Below, piece after piece: positions 16,612 through 24,370 of a stretch of DNA of 64,000 bases. Location: positions 1 through 64,000 of the forward strand of contig VSOB01000002.1 of NCBI GenBank assembly GCA_009774625.1. Reading direction: 5' to 3'. The stretch's first letter is position 1. The number at the start of each line of letters is the position of its first letter. The notes beneath the pieces are model-generated. The model was not told the DNA's origin and did no database searches. It saw nothing but the letters and a program-made list of their open reading frames with translations. This DNA comes from Lachnospiraceae bacterium (GTDB lineage Bacteria; Bacillota; Clostridia; Lachnospirales; Lachnospiraceae). Position numbers and translations under genes: made by a program.

Positions 16612-17016
16612 CTACAGCAGATATGGCAGCGCTTTGATATATTTCTCTTTCAGCCTGTCCGTCAGGGTTTCTGTCTGCGCCAGATGGTCTTTCATATCCG
16701 CCAGCTTTACCCAGTATACTTCCGGCTGCCGGGCAGCGCTTTCCCTGATCCGTCTGATATATGTAATATATTCCATCCCGACAGGTCTGGTCAGTATGTG
16801 CAGCCCCCTGCGTAAACGATCGTCTCCCACATCTCCCTGGTACTCCGTATCCTCCAGCAGATCATGCATCAGTGCCAGCGCAGTACATATTTCCCGGAGT
16901 GCGTCCGGAATCAGGGGATTGTCTCTGATATAACCGGCCACCCTGACCGCATGGTCATAGGTTTCCGGCTGATAATAATGCTTCGCCGTCTGATATGCAT
17001 ATTCCACAAGATCCAT
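16612..17016 (-). CDS. Small HD-domain hydrolase, RelA/SpoT-hydrolase-like
   Basis: A 134-residue HD-domain protein. YDHAVRVAGY supplies the first histidine and LALMHDLLEDT the HD pair, in the style of the (p)ppGpp hydrolase domain of RSH proteins; VYWVKLADMKDHL supplies the later D/N helix. No synthetase or TGS part is present, so it may be a stand-alone alarmone or nucleotide hydrolase. The ATG at 17016 follows GAGGAT; the longer GTG start at 17082 has no visible site. Confidence 0.7.
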   Translation of the reverse strand: MDLVEYAYQTAKHYYQPETYDHAVRVAGYIRDNPLIPDALREICTALALMHDLLEDTEYQGDVGDDRLRRGLHILTRPVGMEYITYIRRIRESAARQPEVYWVKLADMKDHLAQTETLTDRLKEKYIKALPYLL

Positions 17017-17297
17017 TGTCCCATCCTCTTCTGATATGGAAAGCCCGTCCCGTAACGCCGCAGCCTTCAGGCATATATTCACAACAGATTCTTAAATGCC
17101 TGACATACCCACACCTCAGTGCATTTTCTTAATTGTACCATATCCGGCAAAAATTTTCTATCGATTTTCCTTATATTCCGCCATGCAAATATCTGCCTGT
17201 ACAATAGACACATACAATATACATATATGTAACTTCTTTCTTCTGGCTACAATCAAATCTGTTAAAAAGCAACGCACAAGCCTCTCTGCGCCGCACT

Positions 17298-18341
17298 TTA
17301 CGGCAAAATCCGATTCAGAAATGCAAATGCGTTTCTCCCCAGCAGCTTTCTGAGCTGCTCCTGTTCCACGCCTGCTTCCAGAAAGGCTGCAGTCAACAAT
17401 ACCAGCTCCCCATGATCTGCCAGTGCATCGTATCCCCGGCCTTCCCCGGTTTCCAGCTCTCTTCTTGCCAGTTCATAATTATGACACAGATCCAGTCCCA
17501 GGCAGACATGCTCTGCCCCGGCCTGTTCCAAAAGATACATCCCATGCTGTCTGAGCCATTCCAGATGCCTGCCGCTGCGCCAGGCCCCAGTCAGCAGACT
17601 GCATGCATTGAGTCCGATGATCCCTCCCCGGTCCGACAGCAGATCAATCTGTCCGTCCGTCAGATTCCGATAGTGAAAATATACCTCTCTTGCATTGGAA
17701 TGCGTGGCCAGCATGGGGATTTCTGCTTCTGTCAGCACCGTTTCCATCCCTTCATCGTTCAAATGGCTGATGTCCAGAAACATCCCCAGCTCTCCCATCT
17801 TTTCGATGACACAGCGGCCCGCTTCTGTCACTTCCCCGCTCACCGCTTTGTTTTCCGAAGCCCTGCAGCAGCCACAGGCAAGCAGATTCCGTCTGCTCCA
17901 GACCAGAGACGCCCCCATAACCCCCAGTTCCCAAAACAAATCCAGCAGACCCGCATCCGTTCCGAGAAAATCCAGTCCCTCCAGATACAGCAGGATCCCT
18001 ATGGAATCTCTGGCGCCGGCTCTCTCCAGATCTGCCTGACTGCGGATCAGATGCACCTTTCCCTCCAGACTCTGCAACTCCTGTTTCAGAGCATGGATCT
18101 GCAGCAGCGCATTTCTCAGACCGCTCTCCGGCAGACAGTCATCCTCCAGATAGACTGCCGCTCCGATCAGCGCTATCCCCGCTTTCTGCCAGACGGGCAG
18201 GTACTTTTGTGCGATCACATCCCATTCCCCGGCCCGATGTCTGAAAAGCAGCTCCCCAGGCAGATCCAGATGCAGATCCGCCACAGGCGTTTCCTCCTGC
18301 AACCTGCAGGCTGTCTCCCAGTTTTCCAGTGAAATTCTCAA
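17298..18341 (-). CDS. Membrane dipeptidase (peptidase M19, renal dipeptidase family)
   Basis: A 347-residue metallodipeptidase of the amidohydrolase fold that hydrolyses dipeptides, often those with a D-residue. Zinc-site segments are visible: ADLHLDLP near residue 20, LYLEGLDFL near 120, LDISHLN near 190 and ATHSNAR near 212. No signal peptide is seen, so it is probably cytosolic. It sits 55 bases downstream of the DUF2974 gene on the same strand. Confidence 0.88.
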   Translation of the reverse strand: MRISLENWETACRLQEETPVADLHLDLPGELLFRHRAGEWDVIAQKYLPVWQKAGIALIGAAVYLEDDCLPESGLRNALLQIHALKQELQSLEGKVHLIRSQADLERAGARDSIGILLYLEGLDFLGTDAGLLDLFWELGVMGASLVWSRRNLLACGCCRASENKAVSGEVTEAGRCVIEKMGELGMFLDISHLNDEGMETVLTEAEIPMLATHSNAREVYFHYRNLTDGQIDLLSDRGGIIGLNACSLLTGAWRSGRHLEWLRQHGMYLLEQAGAEHVCLGLDLCHNYELARRELETGEGRGYDALADHGELVLLTAAFLEAGVEQEQLRKLLGRNAFAFLNRILP

Positions 18342-18396
18342 ATCGTTCTCTCCGAACCCTCTTTTTCTTCTCTATTTTATTGTCAGAGAGTGCGTT

Positions 18397-19554
18397 CTAT
18401 GCCATTGTACCGCTTTCTTTCTTTTTTGCCCTGTGCCCGGACACAGTCTCCTTCCCTGCAGTGAACAATGCCCGGAAAACATGCCAGAGCGCCTTTCTCG
18501 TCCCCCGGTCGGTTTCCTGCAGCGCAGATGCCATCTGTCTGACTGCTTTCTTCCAATTGCCGGAAAAATCCAGCAGCGTTTCCGCCTCCGAGGCCTCAAT
18601 GACAGTAAACAATGCTTCCACAAAGCCTTCCCTCTCTTCCCGGGTCAGAGACAGGATCCAGCGGTTTACGATTTCCACCGCTGCCCTTCTGCCTTTGTAG
18701 ATATCCCGTACCGTCACAAACTTTCCGTCCCGGATCAGCCAGGAATAAGGATTGTGCTGCAGCAGGCCAAAGGTATTGCTCTCCACCACCTCGTATGCCC
18801 CTGTATCCTCCAGCAGCATACCGACCACAGAGGAATGCGGCACAATCTTCCGGATCCGGTCTTTTACCGCTCCATACAGGTCATCCCGCCGCAGCCAGGG
18901 CAAAAATCCGGGACCGTCCAGATCATAGATCCGCCGGATCCGGCGGCGCACCGCTTCCCCACAGTGCATGGCTGCATATACGGCCAGATTGCCGCCTTTG
19001 GAATGGCCGCCTACCAGCAGACTGCCCTTGCAGCGGCTGCCGATTTCATCCAGATAAGCCGCGCTCAGCTCCTGACTGCGCACCGGCATCCTGCAGGCCA
19101 TATAAAAATCTTCTTTCCAGCCTACCAGAGTTTCATCCGTTCCCCGAAACGCAAGAAAGACCGACCCGTCCTCCAGTGTACAGGCCACAGCAAAAAACTG
19201 CAGCCGCTCTGAGGGGTCGGTCCGGTCCACACAATCGTGAAGTTTCATTGTCTGAAAACGCCGGCTTTTTCGCATCGCTTCAAACAATGCAGCATTGTCC
19301 CTGGCAAAACGCTCGTCCGCAAATATTTCTTCTTTTCTTTTACAGTGGCTGATTTCGCCGATCGTAATGCCGGGACATCCCTCTCCCGCCTCCGGCGCTG
19401 ATGCACCCGCAGGTATCGGCGCCGGCGCAGGGACTGCTCCGTCCAATTTCAAATAAGACAACTGGGCAATCGCCAGACTGTCCTCATCACAGAATGGACG
19501 TTCTAAAAATGAATAGTCCCCATATTCCCTGATATAATCGACAATATTCCCCAT
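18397..19554 (-). CDS. DUF2974-type alpha/beta hydrolase
   Basis: A 385-residue protein of the Mbeg1-like/DUF2974 family. The lipase-like nucleophile elbow GGHSKGG (about residue 200) and an earlier AFRGTD oxyanion region support a serine alpha/beta hydrolase; substrate unknown. A proline/alanine-rich linker lies near residue 45. The start is ATG at 19554, since TAGGAG precedes it by 5 bases; an ATG 15 bases upstream overlaps that site. The gap to the NA37 gene upstream is 8 bases, so they form an operon. Confidence 0.8.
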   Translation of the reverse strand: MGNIVDYIREYGDYSFLERPFCDEDSLAIAQLSYLKLDGAVPAPAPIPAGASAPEAGEGCPGITIGEISHCKRKEEIFADERFARDNAALFEAMRKSRRFQTMKLHDCVDRTDPSERLQFFAVACTLEDGSVFLAFRGTDETLVGWKEDFYMACRMPVRSQELSAAYLDEIGSRCKGSLLVGGHSKGGNLAVYAAMHCGEAVRRRIRRIYDLDGPGFLPWLRRDDLYGAVKDRIRKIVPHSSVVGMLLEDTGAYEVVESNTFGLLQHNPYSWLIRDGKFVTVRDIYKGRRAAVEIVNRWILSLTREEREGFVEALFTVIEASEAETLLDFSGNWKKAVRQMASALQETDRGTRKALWHVFRALFTAGKETVSGHRAKKKESGTMA

Positions 19555-19562
19555 GAAAACTC

Positions 19563-20582
19563 CTACCATTTTGCCTGAATATGACCGATCTGTTTCAGCA
19601 GTACAGATATGCTGCCGTCCGCCTCTGTCATAAACTCCACCCGGCCGCTGTCCTTGTACTGATCCATAGGAATCTTCAGTTCAATCCCTGTATCCGTCAG
19701 AAGATGCTGGGTCTGATACTTTCTGACAGTAGTATCATTTTTCGGCATCACTTCTTCCTTTACCATATCAAACTGTTCCATTTTCTCCTGAAACTGCTCC
19801 CGAAGCCGGGGCCTGTCCTCAAATATGCGCTCAGCAAGCGCTTCCACCACAAAACCTCCGTTTTCCTCAATCTCCTCGGAAATAATGCTTTTGGCCCGCA
19901 TATGTGCTTCATACTGCTCATATTCTTCGTAATTTTCCTTCTGAATATGCATAACCGCCCTGGCAACCATATCCAATTTGGTCTTATGGGACAGACGGCT
20001 GCTGCATTTTAAAAACAGCCAGGAAAAATAATTGGTTTTTTCTCCGTTGATCTCATATTTTTTCTCAATCAGGCGCACGGTCAGCTCATTCAGGTCAATC
20101 ACTGCCGCTTCCTGCAGACGCTGGGAACGGGCAGGCAGTGTGGCTTTATAACGGATAATTTCGTTACAATTGCCGTCCTCCAGCGGCAGTGTGCGATGGG
20201 TATAGGAATCTCTGAAATTCATCTTCAGAAGCGCCAGATACTCTTTTTCTTTCTCCCTGAACCTCACTACGATCAGATCCGCAGGCGGTATCTCAATATT
20301 GCTGTTCATAATGCCGTAAAGAAGCTCGGCGGCCTGTTTGCTGAACGCCACAAAGTCCCTGTCCTCATATGTCGTAAGCAGCCGGTAAATTTCCGACTGC
20401 TCCTGATAAAACGTACAGTCCTTGCTGTCGTCGCCTGCCGCAACTCTGAAAATATGATCCCGCAGAAACTCGGCAAAATCAGACCCGAACTCAGCCTCCC
20501 GGTCCGACAGGACAGGCAGCCCCACCGAAGAATCCAATATATGTACGATCACATGCCTGATGCGGATATCCTCTTTCTGCAT
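19563..20582 (-). CDS. Nucleoid-associated protein, NA37/YejK family
   Basis: A 339-residue protein whose opening RIRHVIVHILDSSVGLPVLS and body match the NA37 (37-kDa nucleoid-associated) family known from E. coli YejK. These proteins bind nucleoid DNA; no enzymatic role is established. The charged middle region and basic patches agree. It is followed within 8 bases by the DUF2974 hydrolase gene and lies 21 bases after the VanZ-like gene. Confidence 0.8.
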   Translation of the reverse strand: MQKEDIRIRHVIVHILDSSVGLPVLSDREAEFGSDFAEFLRDHIFRVAAGDDSKDCTFYQEQSEIYRLLTTYEDRDFVAFSKQAAELLYGIMNSNIEIPPADLIVVRFREKEKEYLALLKMNFRDSYTHRTLPLEDGNCNEIIRYKATLPARSQRLQEAAVIDLNELTVRLIEKKYEINGEKTNYFSWLFLKCSSRLSHKTKLDMVARAVMHIQKENYEEYEQYEAHMRAKSIISEEIEENGGFVVEALAERIFEDRPRLREQFQEKMEQFDMVKEEVMPKNDTTVRKYQTQHLLTDTGIELKIPMDQYKDSGRVEFMTEADGSISVLLKQIGHIQAKW

Positions 20583-20603
20583 GCCACTTCCTCCCGCTCT
20601 CTG

Positions 20604-21137
20604 TTACTTTTTGTGCAGCGCCAGCGGCCGGAACAGCGTCTTTCTCCCGATAAAGCCCACGATCCTGACCAGTATGATCCCCGGCAGGATGCCGATACTG
20701 TCTACGGCCACATCCCTGACAGAAGGCCCCCGTCCCGCCACAAAAGACTGATGGTACTCATCCAGCCCGGCAAAACCGACGCAAAAAGTACCTGCCAGCA
20801 GCACCAGCCACAGCCCCCGGATACCGTAAACATACAAGGGAAATGCCACTGTCACCGCCAGCACAAAATATTCTGTCACATGGGCGGTTTTTCTCACATA
20901 ATAATGAATCTGTTCCGTATATGCCTCGATCTGCGCATCGCTCCATTCCTTATCCAGCACCCGGTCTGCGACAACCACCGCCTGATGACTCACCATCCTG
21001 CTCAGACGGGCAGAAGAAACCCCATCCTGAGCGGAAAACGTGAAAATCAGGTACATAACCAGGAGCGCGGGGAGAAACGACAGCGGCTTTAACAGATACC
21101 GCAATAATTTTTTGATAAATAAACCTATATATTTCAT
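20604..21137 (-). CDS. VanZ-like membrane protein
   Basis: A 177-residue protein with four predicted membrane helices and the VanZ signature: RKTAHVTEYFVLA, then GLDEYHQSFVAGRGPSVRDVAVDSIG. VanZ family members are linked to teicoplanin tolerance in some bacteria, but most chromosomal copies have no known role. The start is the first ATG; its ribosome binding site is weak (AGGATAG at about 12 bases). It is divergent from the repeat surface protein. Confidence 0.88.
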   Translation of the reverse strand: MKYIGLFIKKLLRYLLKPLSFLPALLVMYLIFTFSAQDGVSSARLSRMVSHQAVVVADRVLDKEWSDAQIEAYTEQIHYYVRKTAHVTEYFVLAVTVAFPLYVYGIRGLWLVLLAGTFCVGFAGLDEYHQSFVAGRGPSVRDVAVDSIGILPGIILVRIVGFIGRKTLFRPLALHKK

Positions 21138-21204
21138 AATACTTGATTCTATCCTGTTTCTCTTTTTCCTGCAATTCTTTTTCTCTTAAATTTTAATTAA
21201 AATA

Positions 21205-21233
21205 TTGCATTTTCTGCCGAAATATTGTGTAAT
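21205..21233 (+). promoter_or_regulatory. Sigma-A promoter of the repeat surface protein
   Basis: TTGCAT, 17 bases, TGTAAT, followed by the AAGGAG ribosome binding site at about 21240. A/T-rich upstream sequence could act as an UP element. Confidence 0.6.
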
Positions 21234-21258
21234 AGTAATATAAGGAGATGAAATATAT

Positions 21259-22875
21259 ATGGGTGCATTATTAAAAGGTATTCAAAGTGTCCTGATCGCT
21301 CTCGGCATCATCGCCGTCATCGGGACGGGTGTGATTGTATATTATAATACCGTAACACCGGCGGATGAGGAAACGGCTGCCGTTGAAACCCAGTCCGGCA
21401 CGGATACGGAGACTGAGGCCACGGCAGAAAGTACAGAAGACGCCATCCCTGAAACGGAAACAGAAGGTGAGGATATCACAGAACCCACCAACATTCCGCT
21501 TTCTGGGAACGGAACTGCGTCCTCTGTTTTCTCTGCGGAAAACGGTCACGAACACACCTATACAAGCACAGTGCTGCGTCCCGCCACCTGTACGGAACAG
21601 GGTGAGGCAAGATATGAATGCTACTGCGGTGATTTTTATGTAGATGCCATTCCCGCACTGGAACATACCAAGGGCGAATGGATCACTGTCAGATCCGCCA
21701 CCACCACGCAAACCGGTCTGCGGCAGAAGTCCTGCACGCTCTGCGGCAGAACACTGGAAGAAGAAACGATCCCCATGCTGACCCCTGCGGCTGACACAAA
21801 CAGCAGCAGTAATAAGAAAAAAGATTCTGACAGCGATCACAGGCATACTTATACCTATGAGATCACTTCAGAGGCTTCCTGCACGGAAAAAGGGGAAAAG
21901 ACCTATACCTGCACGATCTGCGGCAGTACGTTTAAAACCTCTATTCCCGCCACCAACCATCCCAGCCGAAAGACTGTGCGCAAGGAAGGAAGCTGTGCCA
22001 ATGACGGTACTATAGAAGTCGTATGCAATCTCTGTGACGCAGTGATTTCTTCGGAAACACTTCATTATGAGCACCGCTGGGGTTCCTGGACGACAACCAC
22101 ACAACCCACAGCCACGGCGGCAGGTGTCAGGACAAGGACTTGTAAAGATTGCGGCGAACAGCAGACAAGGAGCATTGCAAAGCTGTCCGGCAGCAGTTCT
22201 GGCAATAACGGTTCTGGCAATAACGGCTCTGGCAACAACAGTTCTGGCAATAACGGTTCTGGCAATAACGGCTCTGGCAATAACGGCGGTACTGCGACGA
22301 ATCCAAGTACGCCCCATTCGCATACCTATACGTCATCTGTAACGAAACAGGCTACCTGCGAAGAGGCCGGTGTTACCACTTATACCTGTACGGCCGGAGA
22401 CAATACCTACACAGAAGCAAAACCGGAAGCACTGGGGCATAAAGCCAGCGGGAACTGGATCACCACCAAACCGGCAACCACCACCGAAGAGGGCGAACGG
22501 GTACAGTACTGTTCCCGCTGCGGCAAGGTTGCATTGACAGAAAAGATCGTAAAACAACCGGAAGTACACACCCACATCTGGGATTCCAATAACGGTGTCA
22601 TTATCCGAAAGGCTACCTGTACCACCACCGGAACGAGAAAATATACCTGTACATCCTGTGGCTATTTCAAAACTAATGTAATTGATGCATTAGGGCATGA
22701 TTACAGAGAAAATGCGGATAAGACTCAGAGAATATGTACCCGTTGCGGCGATACCATAGATTTGCCCTCGGATCCCACCACTCCGGATCCCGGTCCGTCA
22801 ACCCCCGATCCTGGTCCGACGACACCTGATCCCGGTACTGGAGGCGGTACTGGAGGCGGTACTACAACTCGTTAA
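21259..22875 (+). CDS. Membrane-anchored cysteine-rich repeat surface protein
   Basis: A 538-residue protein with an N-terminal hydrophobic anchor (residues 6-29) and an acidic, Thr-rich spacer to about 90. Then come at least five repeats of a HxYT...ATCxxxG...YxCxxCG module with an intervening ALGH or similar turn; paired cysteines could form disulfides or bind metal. A Gly-Asn-Ser linker at about 315-344 splits the modules. The end is a proline-rich TPDPGP repeat and a glycine tail. No LPXTG sorting signal is seen. Extracellular location is inferred from the anchor. Confidence 0.75.
   Translation: MGALLKGIQSVLIALGIIAVIGTGVIVYYNTVTPADEETAAVETQSGTDTETEATAESTEDAIPETETEGEDITEPTNIPLSGNGTASSVFSAENGHEHTYTSTVLRPATCTEQGEARYECYCGDFYVDAIPALEHTKGEWITVRSATTTQTGLRQKSCTLCGRTLEEETIPMLTPAADTNSSSNKKKDSDSDHRHTYTYEITSEASCTEKGEKTYTCTICGSTFKTSIPATNHPSRKTVRKEGSCANDGTIEVVCNLCDAVISSETLHYEHRWGSWTTTTQPTATAAGVRTRTCKDCGEQQTRSIAKLSGSSSGNNGSGNNGSGNNSSGNNGSGNNGSGNNGGTATNPSTPHSHTYTSSVTKQATCEEAGVTTYTCTAGDNTYTEAKPEALGHKASGNWITTKPATTTEEGERVQYCSRCGKVALTEKIVKQPEVHTHIWDSNNGVIIRKATCTTTGTRKYTCTSCGYFKTNVIDALGHDYRENADKTQRICTRCGDTIDLPSDPTTPDPGPSTPDPGPTTPDPGTGGGTGGGTTTR
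22201..22290 (+). repeat. Six tandem 15-bp repeats coding a Ser-Gly-Asn-Asn-Gly linker
   Basis: Six consecutive copies of a 15-base unit of the form GGCAATAACGGTTCT, in frame within the surface protein. Copy number could vary by slippage without changing the frame. Confidence 0.95.
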
Positions 22876-22912
22876 CCTGCATACAACAGCAATCAAAAAT
22901 AAAATAACAATC

Positions 22913-22960
22913 AAAAAAATCGCACAGGAAAATCGTAAAAGGTTTCCTGTGCGATATATT
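22913..22960. terminator. Bidirectional terminator between surface protein and rplT
   Basis: A perfect 12-bp stem TCGCACAGGAAA/TTTCCTGTGCGA (22920-22931, 22943-22954), with an A-run on the left and a T-rich run on the right. It can serve both converging genes. Confidence 0.9.
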
Positions 22961-22977
22961 TTTTCTGTTTATACAGC

Positions 22978-23334
22978 TTATGCAACCTTGCCTTTGGCAA
23001 TCTCTGCCAGCTTTGCAAAGCCTTCTGCATCATTTACCGCCATCTCTGCCAGCATCTTTCTGTTGATGTCGATTTCTGCCAGCTTTAAGCCATACATAAA
23101 TTTGCTGTAGCTTAAACCATTGATCCTTGCTGCCGCATTGATACGTGCAATCCAGAGCTGTCTGAACTGACGCTTTCTTTCTTTCCTGCCCGCATAGGAG
23201 GATGTAAGCGCTCTCATCACAGACTGTTTTGCCACTCTGTACTGTTTGGACCTTGCTCCTCTATAGCCTCTGGCCAGCTTTAAAACTCTTTTATGTCTTT
23301 TCTTTGCGTTTAAACCGCCTTTTACTCTTGCCAT
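22978..23334 (-). CDS. rplT: 50S ribosomal protein L20
   Basis: A 118-residue ribosomal protein, needed for early 50S assembly and, in Firmicutes, known to repress its own operon by binding the infC leader. The text [23 protein letters not shown] and [18 protein letters not shown] is diagnostic. It is the last gene of infC-rpmI-rplT. Confidence 0.98.
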   Translation of the reverse strand: MARVKGGLNAKKRHKRVLKLARGYRGARSKQYRVAKQSVMRALTSSYAGRKERKRQFRQLWIARINAAARINGLSYSKFMYGLKLAEIDINRKMLAEMAVNDAEGFAKLAEIAKGKVA

Positions 23335-23355
23335 GTCTCATACCCTCCTTGCCAT

Positions 23356-23553
23356 TTATAAATACGGTAAAATCTTCTTCATATTCTTAACATTGGTTGC
23401 ATCCGTAACTGTGGATTTTCTGAGATTTCTCTTCCTTTTGGCGGACTTCTTTGTTAAGATATGGCTCTTATACGCTTTTGCTCTTTTTAATTTCCCTGTT
23501 CCGGTTGCTTTAAAACGTTTTGCTGCTGCTCTGCTTGTTTTCATTTTTGGCAT
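23356..23553 (-). CDS. rpmI: 50S ribosomal protein L35
   Basis: A 65-residue basic ribosomal protein starting [20 protein letters not shown] and ending KKILPYL. The ATG at 23553 follows AGGAGG by 9 bases; a longer in-frame start overlaps the ribosome binding site. It lies 21 bases before rplT and 55 after infC. Confidence 0.98.
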   Translation of the reverse strand: MPKMKTSRAAAKRFKATGTGKLKRAKAYKSHILTKKSAKRKRNLRKSTVTDATNVKNMKKILPYL

Positions 23554-23608
23554 CGCTACATTCCTCCTGTCAATCAATCTGTAGTTAACTCTATTTTAAC
23601 TGCACGAA

Positions 23609-24115
23609 TTAACGCTTTTCAGTTAAAAACATCGTCATACTTCTGCCTTCCACTTTGGGTGCTTTTTCCACCACGGCAATATCCGCAAGGTTCTCGGCAA
23701 TATCATCCAGAATATGCTTGCTGTTTGCCATATGCGCCATCTCTCTTCCGCGGAAACGCAGGGTAATCTTTACCTTATCACCCTTAGACAGAAACTTTCT
23801 GGCTGCATTCACTTTTGTATTCAGATCATTTTTATCGATATTGGGAGAAAGGCGAATCTCCTTTACATCGATAATCCTCTGCTTCTTTTTCGCCTCTTTT
23901 TCTTTTCTGGTCTGTTCATATCGGAACTTCCCATAATCCACGATTTTACATACCGGCGGCTTTGCGGTCGGTGCAATCTTTACCAGATCCAAACCTGCCT
24001 CATCTGCGAGTCTCATAGCCTCTCTGGATGACATAATGCCAAGCTGTTCACCGCCCTGGCCAATGACACGTACTTCTCTGTCCCTAATCTGTTCGTTAAT
24101 CATTAAATCACTAAT
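23609..24115 (-). CDS. infC: Translation initiation factor IF-3, AUU start
   Basis: IF-3 binds the 30S subunit, checks initiator tRNA and start codon, and prevents premature 50S joining. The N-domain (INEQIRDREVRVIG), the lysine-rich linker and the C-domain (GDKVKITLRFRGREMAH) are all present. The start chosen is ATT at 24115, 8 bases after AGGGGG; the ATG at 24103 is 20 bases from that site. A rare AUU start is a known autoregulatory trait of infC. A second ATT at 24118 is possible. Product 168 residues. Confidence 0.93.
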   Translation of the reverse strand: MSDLMINEQIRDREVRVIGQGGEQLGIMSSREAMRLADEAGLDLVKIAPTAKPPVCKIVDYGKFRYEQTRKEKEAKKKQRIIDVKEIRLSPNIDKNDLNTKVNAARKFLSKGDKVKITLRFRGREMAHMANSKHILDDIAENLADIAVVEKAPKVEGRSMTMFLTEKR

Positions 24116-24133
24116 AATTTTTACCCCCTATGC

Positions 24134-24253
24134 AAAAAAAGTGGATAGCATAACTATCCACTGCAAAATCTGTACACGAAACATGGTCTGCCCAGTCATG
24201 TAACAAAACATAAAAACGCCTGAAGCCCGATTGCCGCAGGGTGAGAGTGGATA
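24134..24253 (-). promoter_or_regulatory. infC leader attenuator (L20-leader type)
   Basis: A terminator GTGGATAG/CTATCCAC (24161-24154, 24148-24141) followed by seven T lies directly upstream of the infC ribosome binding site. The minus-strand segment TATCCAC at 24253-24247 can pair with the 5' arm of the terminator, giving a competing antiterminator. Control by L20, as in Bacillus, is inferred. Confidence 0.8.
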
Positions 24254-24285
24254 CTCTGCTTGGTTGTTCTGTATCATACTTGATA

Positions 24286-24314
24286 AATGTAACATATCCC
24301 TGGTGTTCTGTCAA
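24286..24314 (-). promoter_or_regulatory. Promoter of infC-rpmI-rplT
   Basis: Minus strand TTGACA, 17 bases, TACATT with an extended -10 TG. The start near 24279 gives a leader of about 160 bases that contains the attenuator. Confidence 0.75.
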
Positions 24315-24370
24315 ATAGATTTTGAAAATCACATATTCGGATTTGGCGGCTCTTTCCATCTGAAAGCGCC

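Noticed and set aside
22201..22290. CRISPR-like or other mobile repeat
   Set aside because: The 15-bp units are directly adjacent without spacers and are in frame inside a coding gene.
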